Origin: Alphaproteobacteria bacterium
GTDB taxonomy: Bacteria; Pseudomonadota; Alphaproteobacteria; DSM-16000; Inquilinaceae
DNA: 61,756 nucleotides
Direction: 5' to 3'
NCBI GenBank assembly: GCA_028281265.1
Contig: JANQKE010000191.1
Location: forward strand, 1 to 61,756
Shown: in pieces, positions 46,122 through 54,656 of the stretch
Numbering within the stretch: the stretch's first letter is position 1
How the letters are laid out: each line of letters starts with the position of its first letter
The notes under the pieces: model-generated
Told to the model about the DNA's origin: nothing
The model's database searches: none
What the model saw: only the letters and a program-made list of their open reading frames with translations
Made by a program: the position numbers and the translations under genes

Positions 46122-47171
46122 TCACTCGATGCCCTGGAGGGCGGACAGGCTGCGATAGGCTTCATAGGTCCGGGAGAAGCTGCGGTAGCTCTCCAGCACC
46201 CGGGCGAACATCGCGTCCTGCTCGGCCGCCTCGGCATAGACTTCGATGGCCGCGGTCCGCAGCGCGTCGAGCACGCTGTCGGGATAACGCCGGACGATCG
46301 CACCGTCGGCTTCCAGCGTCGCCAGCGCCTCGGCCTGGATCACGGAGGCGTATTCGATCGACCAGATATTGGTGGCGGCACACGCGGTTTCGATCAGCAG
46401 TCGCTCGGCCTGGCTCATCGCCGCCCAGGTGTCGGCGTTGACCAGGAGTTCGATGAGGCCCGAGGGCTGATGCCAGCCCGGGAAGTAGTAGTAGGGGGCG
46501 ACCCGGTGGAAGCCGACCGACACGTCGATCGCGGGGAAGCTCAGCTCCGTGCCGTCGAGCCGGCCGGTCTCCAGCGCCAGATAGGTCTCCCCGGCCGGCA
46601 GGGAGGCCGGGACCGCCCCCACCTTCTCCAGGATGCGGCCGCCCAGACCGCCGATGCGGAAGGTGAGGCCGTCGAGATCTTCCGGCCCGGTGATCGCCTC
46701 CCGGTACCAGCCGCCCGCCTCCGAGATGATCGCCCCGCAGGCCATCGGCACCACGTTGCTGTCGGCATAGAGCTCGCGCCACAGCTCCAGCCCGCCGCCC
46801 TGGTTGATCCAGGAGAGATACTTGGTCGCGTCCGGACCGAACGGGATCGAGCCGTAGAGAGCCGCCGCCGGCATCGCCCCTTGCCAGTAGCCGGCATAGG
46901 ACCAGGCCATGTCGATGGCGCCCACGCCGACATTCTCGAGCACCTCGAACGGCGGGGACAGGGCGCCGACATCGTAGGCCTCGACGGTGATGGCGCCGCC
47001 GGACAGGATGTTCACCCGGTCGGTGAAATAGGCGATCGATTCCGACAGCACCGCCAGGCCGGCGGGGAACGCGCTTTGCAGGCTGTAAGAGGTCGCCTGG
47101 GCCGGCCCTGCGGCGGTGCCGGCGAGCAGGGCCAAGGCCGCGGCCCCGGCGAGCGTGTGACGGATGTTCAT
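46122..47171 (-). CDS. TRAP transporter substrate-binding protein DctP (TakP-like)
   Basis: 349-residue TRAP binding protein. A GGGAGGA site lies 7 bases before the ATG; the signal peptide ends near AGTAAGPAQA. The mature sequence (LQSAFPAG, GAIDMAWSYAGYWQG, WYREAITGPEDLDGLTFRIGGLGG) resembles the TakP/keto-acid binding group. It is the last transporter gene: dctQ and dctM lie upstream on the same strand and a dispersed hairpin repeat separates it from dctM. This order, with binding protein last, is less usual. Confidence 0.92.
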   Translation of the reverse strand: MNIRHTLAGAAALALLAGTAAGPAQATSYSLQSAFPAGLAVLSESIAYFTDRVNILSGGAITVEAYDVGALSPPFEVLENVGVGAIDMAWSYAGYWQGAMPAAALYGSIPFGPDATKYLSWINQGGGLELWRELYADSNVVPMACGAIISEAGGWYREAITGPEDLDGLTFRIGGLGGRILEKVGAVPASLPAGETYLALETGRLDGTELSFPAIDVSVGFHRVAPYYYFPGWHQPSGLIELLVNADTWAAMSQAERLLIETACAATNIWSIEYASVIQAEALATLEADGAIVRRYPDSVLDALRTAAIEVYAEAAEQDAMFARVLESYRSFSRTYEAYRSLSALQGIE

Positions 47172-47226
47172 GACGTTTGATCCTCCCTCGATGCTGGTCA
47201 TGCGGGCGCGATGGCGCCAGATCAAC

Positions 47227-47319
47227 CTGCGTTCGGATGGACTCATCTGGCCGCAGGTAAGGTGATCGACTTCAAAGAGCTAAATCATCTTGCGTCCGTT
47301 CGGACCCAGGATGATTTAG
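47227..47319 (-). repeat. Double-hairpin dispersed element, copy B
   Basis: On the minus strand: hairpin 1 (47280-47319), CTAAATCATC + CTGGGTCC, loop GAAC, GGACGCAA + GATGATTTAG; linker CTCTTTGAAGTCGATCACCTTAC; hairpin 2 (47227-47256), CTGCGGCCAGATG, loop AGTC, CATCCGAACGCAG. It lies between dctM and dctP, so it is inside a probable operon transcript, and overlaps the dctM stop by a few bases. Compared with the 61661 copy, paired positions in hairpin 1 change together, which argues for selected structure. Confidence 0.85.
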
Positions 47320-48638
47320 CGGACCGCGAGCTGCGGGATCGCCATCAGGATCAGCAGGGTCAGCACCTGCAGCCCGATCAACGGTGCGACGCCGCGATAG
47401 ATGGTGAGATTGGACAGCCGGTCCCCGGCCGCCCCGCGCAGGTAGAACAGCGCGAAGCCGAACGGCGGGGTCAGAAAGCTGGTCTGCAGGTTCACCGCGA
47501 CCAGGATACCGATCCAGATCATCAGATCGGTGCCCGCCAGCCCGTTGCCGAAGTCCAGGCCGGCCAGCACCGGGCCGAAGATCGGCATCAGGATCAGGAC
47601 GATCTCCAGCCAATCGAGGACGAAGCCGAGCAGGAACACCGACAGCATCACCGCGGCCAGGATACCCCATGCCCCGCCCGGCAGGACCGCGAGCGCCTGT
47701 TCGATCATGGTCTTGCCGCCGACGGCGTGGAACACGGCCGCGAACAGGGTGGCACCGATCATCACCAGGATGACCATGCCGCTGGTCCGGGCGGTGCCGC
47801 GGCAGGCCTCCCAGGCCGCTGTCGGCGTCAGCCCGCCGCGCCAGAAGGCGATCAGCAACGCGCCCAGCGCGCCGAGGCCCGAGGCCTCCGTCGGCGTCGC
47901 GATCCCGGCGATGATCGAGCCCAGCACCCCGGCGATGAGCAGCAACAGGGGTGCGAGATCGAGGATCAGCGCGCGGATCAGACTGCGGTCGGCCGGGTCA
48001 GTGGCGGCAACCGGCGGGGCGTCCGCCGGGTTCAGCCGGGCGCGCAGGATGACGTACAGCGCATACAGCCCGACCAGCACGCCGGCCGGCCCGAACGCGC
48101 CGGCGAACAGGGAGCCGATCGGCACCCGGAGCTGGTCGGCCAGCACGATCAGCATGATCGAGGGCGGGATCAGGATCGCCAGCGTGCCCGACGCGGCGAC
48201 CATCCCGGCCGACAGGTCGTCGGCATAGCGGGCGCGCTGCATCTCCGGCAAGGCCAGCAGCGCCAGCAGGACCACCGAGGCGCCGATGATGCCGCTGATC
48301 GCCGCCATCAACCCGCCGATCGCCAGCACCGCCAGCGCCAGCCCGCCGGGCACCCGGGCCAGCAGACGCTGGGCGGTGACCAGGCTGCGCTCGGCGATCC
48401 GGCTGCGCTCCAGCACCAGGCCCATGAAGATGAACATCGGGATGCAGACCAGCAGCCAGTTCGACAGCACATTGGCATATACCCGGCTGACCAGCAGGGT
48501 CAGAAAACCGTCGGGCAGCCCGGCGACGGCCCAGAACAAGACGGCCGTGCCCATCATCACCAGCGCCACCGGATAGCCCGACAGCACACCGGCCAGCAGG
48601 ACCGCGGCCATCGACAGGGGCAGCCAGTGCTCCGTCAT
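47316..48638 (-). CDS. TRAP transporter large permease DctM (second system)
   Basis: 440-residue DctM membrane subunit. Marks include SGIIGASVVLLALLALPEMQRARY, ILIPPSIMLIVLADQLRVPIG and QTSFLTPPFGFALFYLRG. The ATG overlaps the dctQ stop as ATGA. The last codons lie in the dispersed repeat copy B, indicating that the element's insertion point touches the gene end. Confidence 0.93.
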   Translation of the reverse strand: MTEHWLPLSMAAVLLAGVLSGYPVALVMMGTAVLFWAVAGLPDGFLTLLVSRVYANVLSNWLLVCIPMFIFMGLVLERSRIAERSLVTAQRLLARVPGGLALAVLAIGGLMAAISGIIGASVVLLALLALPEMQRARYADDLSAGMVAASGTLAILIPPSIMLIVLADQLRVPIGSLFAGAFGPAGVLVGLYALYVILRARLNPADAPPVAATDPADRSLIRALILDLAPLLLLIAGVLGSIIAGIATPTEASGLGALGALLIAFWRGGLTPTAAWEACRGTARTSGMVILVMIGATLFAAVFHAVGGKTMIEQALAVLPGGAWGILAAVMLSVFLLGFVLDWLEIVLILMPIFGPVLAGLDFGNGLAGTDLMIWIGILVAVNLQTSFLTPPFGFALFYLRGAAGDRLSNLTIYRGVAPLIGLQVLTLLILMAIPQLAVR

Positions 48639-49186
48639 GGGGCGCGTGAGGTCTTACGGAAGAGATCGCCGACTTTGCGCGCCAGATCGGCCAGGACGAA
48701 GGCCAGCAGCAGGGCCAGGCCCAGCCACAAGGCGCCCTTGACCATCCAGCGGTCGATCAGCCCGCCATCGGGCGAGGCCTCCCCCCGGGTGAAGGCCCGA
48801 TGCGCGAAGGCCCAGGCGGGGCCGGTCAGAAGCCAGGTCGCCGGCACGGCGAACAGCAGATGGCCGATCGCATCGACCCCCGTCCGCAAGCGCCGGGGCA
48901 GGCGTTCCAGGATCACGTCAACACGGACATGCCCGCCGGTCCACACCGCGGCCCCGCCCACCAGCATCATCATCACGGCGTAGAGGTGCCATTGCAGGTC
49001 CCCCAGCCCCTGCAGGCTCAGCCGGTCCCCCAGCAGCGGCACCGTTGCAGGGAACGTCACCAGCGGGTTGATGCCGACCATCGCGCCGACGACGCCCGCC
49101 ACGATCGCCAGCATCACCAACGGCACCAGCACCGCGGCTATAGCCAGCAGCGCGACCGCGATCCGATCGACCAGCGCCCCGATCAT
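48635..49186 (-). CDS. TRAP transporter small permease DctQ (second system)
   Basis: 183-residue DctQ-type protein with an extended N-terminal two-helix part (VALLAIAAVLVPLVMLAIVAGVVG) and the family motif DLQWHLYAVMMMLVGGAAVWTGGHVRVDVI. It starts the second TRAP operon (dctQ-dctM-dctP-esterase). A MarR gene is divergent 280 bases away. Confidence 0.92.
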   Translation of the reverse strand: MIGALVDRIAVALLAIAAVLVPLVMLAIVAGVVGAMVGINPLVTFPATVPLLGDRLSLQGLGDLQWHLYAVMMMLVGGAAVWTGGHVRVDVILERLPRRLRTGVDAIGHLLFAVPATWLLTGPAWAFAHRAFTRGEASPDGGLIDRWMVKGALWLGLALLLAFVLADLARKVGDLFRKTSRAP

Positions 49187-49306
49187 CTCCCCTCCCCGGT
49201 CCGACGGTCCCGCCTGCGGCGGGCCGCTATCCGTTTTCCGTTGTCAGAACACCTTATTTGATCCAAGTGGAACAAAACCGCCCCGCCCGGTCAAGCCGCA
49301 ATGCGC

Positions 49307-49387
49307 GAGAGCAAGATGACTGTCAGAGCGGGATTCAGACATCACATGCGATCGCAAACGCGATCGCACCTCATGCCATCCCGCTCT
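49307..49387 (-). repeat. Second-family double-hairpin repeat, truncated copy
   Basis: Read on the minus strand: hairpin 1 (49325-49387), AGAGCGGGATGGCATGAG... GCGATCGC, loop TTT, GCGATCGC ...TCTGAATCCCGCTCT; then GACA and only the right arm of hairpin 2 (GTCATCTTGCTCTC). The linker and left arm are deleted relative to 44984-45111. It lies in the divergent MarR/dctQ region and could affect either promoter. Confidence 0.8.
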
Positions 49388-49466
49388 ATGGTGCACACGA
49401 TCGCGGGCGGACGATAGAGTTGCCTGCAGCCGATTGCGGGCGTGGGGTTGCGGGGAAGGCTGGACC

Positions 49467-49931
49467 ATGCGGTTGCTGGGGATCACCAAGGCGACACCGG
49501 TGGCGGAAGTGTACCGGATGGCCTTCCTGGTGAATTTCTTCCGCCAGCCGCTGCTGCGTGCCTTCGAGGCCGAGTACGGGCTCAGCCGACCGGAGTGGAC
49601 GGTGCTGATCTGCCTGGCCTACGAGGACGGGCTCCATCAGCGGGACATCGCGGAGGTCACCGAGCAGCCGCGCAACACGATCTCCCGCGCGGTCGCAACC
49701 CTGGAGCGCAGAGGGCTGATCGCGTCGGCCGCCGACATGGCCGACGGCCGCCGGACGATCTTGCGTCTCCGACCACCCGGCCGCGCGCTCTACGACAAGA
49801 CCATGGACAGGGCGGCGGCACGGGAAGCGAAGATGCTGGCCGCGCTGACCGCGCAAGAGCGGGAGACCCTGGTGATGCTGCTCGACAAGCTCGTCGATGC
49901 CGTGCCGTCCTGGAAGGACTCACCGGCCTGA
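49467..49931 (+). CDS. MarR family transcriptional regulator
   Basis: 154-residue MarR-type winged-helix protein. ATG with GGGGAAGG 7 bases upstream. The wHTH reads LHQRDIAEVTEQPRNTISRAVATLERRGLI (about 60-90) and the beta wing is DMADGRRTILRL. It is divergent from the second TRAP operon and probably represses it in response to the imported aromatic or acid ligand (inference). Confidence 0.92.
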   Translation: MRLLGITKATPVAEVYRMAFLVNFFRQPLLRAFEAEYGLSRPEWTVLICLAYEDGLHQRDIAEVTEQPRNTISRAVATLERRGLIASAADMADGRRTILRLRPPGRALYDKTMDRAAAREAKMLAALTAQERETLVMLLDKLVDAVPSWKDSPA

Positions 49932-49961
49932 CCGTCACGACGGCGGGCGGCTGCTTGGGGC

Positions 49962-51692
49962 TCAGCTCCCGTTGCGCTCCGCCACCGGAGCGGCGGGCGC
50001 GCCGGTTTCCACCAGCCCGTGTTCGAGCTTGTGCTCGATCGCCTCGATCATGTCGGTTTCCTCGGCCTCCCGCAGGGCCCGCTGCCACTGGAACCGGGCC
50101 TCGACGCGGCGGCCGACCTGCCAATAGGCATCCCCCAAATGGTCGTTGATCGTGGGGTCGTCGGGCAGAAACTCCACCGCCCGCTCGAGCTCGCGCACGG
50201 CCTCTTCCATCCGGCCGGTCCGGTAATACGCCCAGCCCAGGCTGTCGATGATGTAGCCGTCATCCGGGGCGAGGGTGAGCGCCTGGCGGATCAGCTCTTC
50301 CCCCCGCTCCAGGTTCTCGTTCCGGTCGATCCAGGAATAGCCCAGATAGTTCAGCAGATGCGCGTGCTCCGGGTTGATCTCGATGGCGGCGAGGAAATCC
50401 GCTTCCGCCCGGTGCCAGTCGCTCGACCGTTCGAGCGCGATCCCGCGCCGGTACAGGAAGGTCCAGTCCGAAGCCGCGCGCGCCGGCTCCCGCTCGTAGG
50501 CGGCGTCATACGCTTGAGCCGCCGCTTCGAAGTCGCGCTCGAGGCGGTGGAGATCGCCGATCCGGATCAGCGGCTCCATCCGGCCCGGTTCCCGTTCGGC
50601 GAGGCCCTCGAGCAGGGCCATCGCTTCGGGCACCCGCTCGGCCTCCCGCATCGCGTCGGCGGCCTGCAGCATCGCCGACCAATGGGCGCTGTGGTCCGCC
50701 GGGATCGACTGGTAGGCGACGATCGCCCGATCGTACCGGCCGCGCATGTACAGAATGTCGCCCAGAAGGTACTTGGCCATCGGAAAATCGGCCTTGAGCG
50801 CCAGCGCCAGGCGGGCAAAGGCCAACGCCGGCTCTTGCGTGCTCTCCTGATTGAGGACGCGGCCAAGCTGGTAGAACGCCTCGGCCAACCCGTCGGCAGC
50901 GCCGGCGACGATCGGCGCCGTTGCGACCTCGCCCCGTTCGAGCCGATCGAGGTCGGGGCCGATCAGCGTGCTGGCCGGGTTGTCCGCCGCGAAGGAACGG
51001 TACAGAGCCAGGGCGGCATCGATCTGCCCCTGCCGTTCGAGCGCGTTGCCGGCGAGCTGGATGATGCGTAAGGAGGCGAACTCCGCGACCGCGGCGTCGT
51101 ACGCCGTGCGGGCGGCCTCGGGGTTCCCCAGCGCGTCGTGGATCAGGGCGACATGCAGGACGGCGAGGGCGGTCAGGCCCGGCCGGGAGCGGATCGGCTC
51201 CAGCGCCGCCAGCGCGGCGTCCGCATCGCCGTCGCCCACCGCGGACCAGGCGGCCAGGAACGGGGCGGTCAACCCACCCAGTCCGCCGCCGCCGATACCG
51301 GCCGCGATCTCGCCCGCCCGGCCGGAATCCCCGGCATCGAGCGCTTCGGTGGCCTGGACAAGTTGTTCTATCAGCCCCAACGACTGCTGCATCGTCGACA
51401 GGCTCGCCGTATGCGATGCGGCGGTCGGAAAATCCCCGGCCAGCAGGGCGGCCTGCAGGGCACGGCGCAACAGGCCAGGATTGGCCGGGTCGGCGGCCAG
51501 CACGCGGTTCATGTAGTGGGCCGAGGCACGCGCATCGTTGACCCGCCCCGCGACGCCGCCGGCGAGATAGGCACCGACGATCGTCTCCACCGGATAGGGC
51601 ACGTCGGAGATCGGCCGCTCATGAGCCATGGCAGCGGGAGCCAAGCCCAGCGCCAGCAGCATCCCGATCATGCGCGGGGCCAACCGTCCCAT
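49962..51692 (-). CDS. Secreted tetratricopeptide-repeat protein
   Basis: 576-residue TPR protein. A signal peptide (MGRLAPRMIGMLLALGLAPAAMA) supports export; a GGGAGA site precedes the chosen ATG. About a dozen or more TPR-like helical pairs run from residue 40 to 560; the best are LNYLGYSWIDRNENLERGEELIRQALTLAP-type units in the C-terminal third, read here as successive 34-residue repeats. No enzymatic domain. Similar proteins are common in alphaproteobacteria; function unknown. Confidence 0.88.
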   Translation of the reverse strand: MGRLAPRMIGMLLALGLAPAAMAHERPISDVPYPVETIVGAYLAGGVAGRVNDARASAHYMNRVLAADPANPGLLRRALQAALLAGDFPTAASHTASLSTMQQSLGLIEQLVQATEALDAGDSGRAGEIAAGIGGGGLGGLTAPFLAAWSAVGDGDADAALAALEPIRSRPGLTALAVLHVALIHDALGNPEAARTAYDAAVAEFASLRIIQLAGNALERQGQIDAALALYRSFAADNPASTLIGPDLDRLERGEVATAPIVAGAADGLAEAFYQLGRVLNQESTQEPALAFARLALALKADFPMAKYLLGDILYMRGRYDRAIVAYQSIPADHSAHWSAMLQAADAMREAERVPEAMALLEGLAEREPGRMEPLIRIGDLHRLERDFEAAAQAYDAAYEREPARAASDWTFLYRRGIALERSSDWHRAEADFLAAIEINPEHAHLLNYLGYSWIDRNENLERGEELIRQALTLAPDDGYIIDSLGWAYYRTGRMEEAVRELERAVEFLPDDPTINDHLGDAYWQVGRRVEARFQWQRALREAEETDMIEAIEHKLEHGLVETGAPAAPVAERNGS

Positions 51693-51842
51693 CCTGCCTA
51701 TCTCCCAACGGTGTTGCGGCCACCGGAGACCGGCCTCCGCCGCCGGTGCCGCCAGACTAAATAGGATGGAGACCCGCACCGGCGGCATCAAGGCACTGTA
51801 ATGTCACAACCAGGAGACGGCAGCCCCCCTCGGTTCCCCCGC

Positions 51843-52694
51843 TCAGACATCGGCGAAACCGCGCACCGGGAAGTCCGGCGCCCGCTGCAGCCAGTTGAAA
51901 GCCGGATAGTCGGCCGCCCCGTCGACCACATGGACGGCGTAGGCGTGCCGCGACAACGACGACCGGTTCGCCCCGCTGCGGTGCGGGACGGCACCGTGCA
52001 GGATGACGAGCGTTCCTTTCGGTGCGGTCACGGGCACGTAGCCGTCGGTCGGCAGCGAGGCCGGGTCACGCTCCTCGAACCACACGCCACCACGCCCGTC
52101 CCGCTTGAACACCCGCTTGAGGCCCAGGCGATGGCCGCCGGGCAAGGCCCACAGACAGCCGTTTTCGGCGGTGGCGTCTTCCAAAGCGAACCACAGACCG
52201 ATCACGCTCGGCGGATCGGTGTACAAAAACGTCGAATCCTGGTGGGCGACGACCTCGCCACCGATGCCGGGCTGCTTGAAGATGTACATGGACTGGATCA
52301 GCCGCGGCTCGGTCTGACCGAGTTGGGCGACGATCGCCGCCAGCCGCGGATCCCGCGAGAACCGGCTGAAATCCGGGTCGAGATCGTGCAGCGCATGGCC
52401 GATCTTGTTGATCGACAGACGTTTGGGCTGGCGCAGGGCGCCGGCTGCATCGAACGCCTCTTCCTCCAGGAAGAACCGCACCTTGTCGCCCGACGACAGG
52501 AAATAGTCGTCCGTCGAGCGGGTCTGGTCGGTGGTCGAGAACACCGAGCGGACGCTGTCCGGATCGAATCCGTCGATCAGGTCGTCCGCACGCTGCCGCA
52601 GCCTGTCGCAAACCGCCGGATCGGCGAAGTTCGGAACGACCAGATAGCCGTCCTGGTGGAACCGGTCGATCTGATCGGCCGTCAGATAGGTCAT
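51843..52694 (-). CDS. Phytanoyl-CoA dioxygenase family protein
   Basis: 283-residue Fe(II)/2-oxoglutarate-dependent dioxygenase of the PhyH group. Iron ligands are H and D in VVAHQDSTF and the distal H in AVPHRSGANRS, with a following Arg for 2-oxoglutarate. An ATG with GAGG 8 bases upstream was chosen; a longer start (MRLAMT) is four codons upstream. It is 8 bases downstream of a VOC-family gene and they form an operon. Confidence 0.92.
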   Translation of the reverse strand: MTYLTADQIDRFHQDGYLVVPNFADPAVCDRLRQRADDLIDGFDPDSVRSVFSTTDQTRSTDDYFLSSGDKVRFFLEEEAFDAAGALRQPKRLSINKIGHALHDLDPDFSRFSRDPRLAAIVAQLGQTEPRLIQSMYIFKQPGIGGEVVAHQDSTFLYTDPPSVIGLWFALEDATAENGCLWALPGGHRLGLKRVFKRDGRGGVWFEERDPASLPTDGYVPVTAPKGTLVILHGAVPHRSGANRSSLSRHAYAVHVVDGAADYPAFNWLQRAPDFPVRGFADV

Positions 52695-52702
52695 CGCCAA
52701 CC

Positions 52703-53104
52703 TCATCGTTTCGCGGACCGGACCGGCTCGGGCCAGGCCGGGTCCAGGAATTGCTGGATCTCGACCAGATAGCCGGCCGGGTCCCGCAGGAAGAAATGCC
52801 GAATGTTGAAGCGGGGATTGACGGTCGGCGGGCCATCGAGAACGACTCCCGCTGCCTGCAGCCGCTCCGCCCAACCCGGCACATCGTCCGTGACCAAGGT
52901 GACGATGACGCTGTCGGGGTCGGCCGGGGCGCCGCGATGGTCGCAGACCCCGAGGAAGGCGTTCGGCGCACTGCGGTAGATCCGGCACGCCCCTTGATCC
53001 AGCACCAACGGCAGACCGAGCTGATCGGCATAGAAGCGATGGCTGGCGGCGAGATCACCGGTAAGCAGGAACGTCACCTGCTGATCGAAACGGGGAGCGG
53101 CCAT
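52703..53104 (-). CDS. VOC (glyoxalase/bleomycin-resistance) family protein
   Basis: 133-residue single-domain VOC protein. The paired beta-alpha-beta-beta-beta modules are seen in FLLTGDLAASHRFYADQLGLPLVL and RFNIRHFFLRDPAGYLVEIQQF, the latter with the usual Glu metal ligand. Function not predictable; cotranscribed with the dioxygenase. Confidence 0.88.
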   Translation of the reverse strand: MAAPRFDQQVTFLLTGDLAASHRFYADQLGLPLVLDQGACRIYRSAPNAFLGVCDHRGAPADPDSVIVTLVTDDVPGWAERLQAAGVVLDGPPTVNPRFNIRHFFLRDPAGYLVEIQQFLDPAWPEPVRSAKR

Positions 53105-53233
53105 GGCGGCATCGTGCCCGGTTCGCGCCGCGCAGACCAGTCCTCCGGGTCTATCCCGTCGCGTGATCCGCTGCAGGTTGCTACATGCGGTTCCAATCCC
53201 GGTTCCGCCAGCGGCATGCGCAGTCGAAGAACG

Positions 53234-54568
53234 ATGACGACCCACGATCCCGTCACGCCCCCCGCCGAACGGGTCGCCGTGATCGGTCTGGGCTATGTCG
53301 GTCTGCCGGTCGCCTTGGGGTTCGCCGATCACTACGCCCGCGTCACCGGGTACGACATCAACCCCGCGCGCGTCGAGGCACTCGCCGGCGGCCACGACCG
53401 GACGGGGGAGGCCGATGCCGGCCGGCTCACCTCGACGACCCTGAAGATGACCGCCGACCCGGCGGACCTGTCCGGGCACTCGCTGTACATCGTCTGCGTC
53501 CCGACCCCCGTGGCGGCGGATCGAACACCGGATCTGGGCCCGATCCTGGCGGCGTGCCGCACCGTCGGCGGCGCCCTGCGCCGGCATCCGGCCCCGGCGG
53601 ACCGGATCCCGCTGGTCGTGTTCGAATCGACCGTCTACCCAGGCCTGACCGAGGACATCTGCGCCCCGCTGCTGGCCGAGACGTCCGGGCTGGAGCTGGG
53701 GACGGGGTTCGACATCGGATACTCCCCCGAACGGATCAATCCCGGCGACCGAACCCACACGCTGGAGCGGATCACCAAGGTCGTCGCCGGGCGAACGCCC
53801 TCGGTGACGGGGCGGATCGCCCAAGCCTACGCACCGGTGATCGCACAGGCCGACGTCTGCGCGGCGGCGTCGATCGCGGTGGCCGAAGCGGCCAAGGTGC
53901 TCGAGAACACGCAACGCGACCTCAACATCGCGCTCATGAACGAAATCGCGCTGATCTGCGACCGGCTCGGCATCCGGACCGCCGACGTGCTGGCCGCCGC
54001 AGCGACGAAATGGAACTTCCAGCCCTACACCCCGGGCCTGGTCGGCGGTCACTGCATCGGTGTCGATCCGTACTATCTGACGACCAAGGCCCAGGCCGTC
54101 GGGCATCATCCCGAGATCATCCTTGCCGGGCGCCGCATCAACGAATCGATGGCCCCGTTCGTCGCCGGCAAGGTCCTCAAGCTCCTGATCCGGGCCGGCC
54201 GGAACCCGGTCGGTGCCCGGATCGGCGTGCTCGGCCTGACCTTCAAGGAGGACGTCAGCGATCTGCGCAACAGCCAGGTGCCCCGGATGATCGCCGAGTT
54301 GCAGACCTACGGTGCCGAGGTGTTGGTGCACGATGCCCGGTCGAGCGCTGCCGACGTGCGGCGGGAAACCGGGCTCGCGCCGGTGACGCTGGACCGGATT
54401 GCCGGTCTCGATGCCCTGATCCTGGCCGTCCCGCATCGCGACTACGTCGATCGCGGGCCCCGGGATCTGTGCGACCGTCTATCCGGTTCGGGCGGCGTCC
54501 TGGTCGATCTGAAGGCACGGTTGGAACCGGCCGCGATGCCCACCGACGTGCTGTACTGGTCCTTGTGA
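53234..54568 (+). CDS. tviB: Nucleotide-sugar 6-dehydrogenase, TviB/WbpO type
   Basis: 444-residue UDP-N-acetylhexosamine (or UDP-glucose) dehydrogenase, NAD-dependent, oxidising C6 to a uronate. The Rossmann motif is VIGLGYVGLPVALGFAD (about 19-35); the catalytic Cys is in GLVGGHCIGVDPYYLT; GHDRTGE, YSPERINPGD, VIENTQRD-like VLENTQRDLNIALMNE and GLTFKEDV are the TviB-type signatures. It starts capsule or O-antigen precursor synthesis together with the following epimerase. ATG at 53234 is used; one six codons upstream is possible. Confidence 0.9.
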   Translation: MTTHDPVTPPAERVAVIGLGYVGLPVALGFADHYARVTGYDINPARVEALAGGHDRTGEADAGRLTSTTLKMTADPADLSGHSLYIVCVPTPVAADRTPDLGPILAACRTVGGALRRHPAPADRIPLVVFESTVYPGLTEDICAPLLAETSGLELGTGFDIGYSPERINPGDRTHTLERITKVVAGRTPSVTGRIAQAYAPVIAQADVCAAASIAVAEAAKVLENTQRDLNIALMNEIALICDRLGIRTADVLAAAATKWNFQPYTPGLVGGHCIGVDPYYLTTKAQAVGHHPEIILAGRRINESMAPFVAGKVLKLLIRAGRNPVGARIGVLGLTFKEDVSDLRNSQVPRMIAELQTYGAEVLVHDARSSAADVRRETGLAPVTLDRIAGLDALILAVPHRDYVDRGPRDLCDRLSGSGGVLVDLKARLEPAAMPTDVLYWSL

Positions 54569-54656
54569 CCGGAACGTGCCAGACAACCGACGTCCCACCG
54601 CCTCGCAGCGCCCGTCGCCTACCTTGACATCCCCCGCTCTTCCTACCGCACCGGCG

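Noticed and set aside
51843..53104. Phytanoyl dioxygenase and VOC pair as a specialised biosynthetic cluster
   Set aside because: Only two genes with general folds and no synthase nearby; not enough to claim a pathway.
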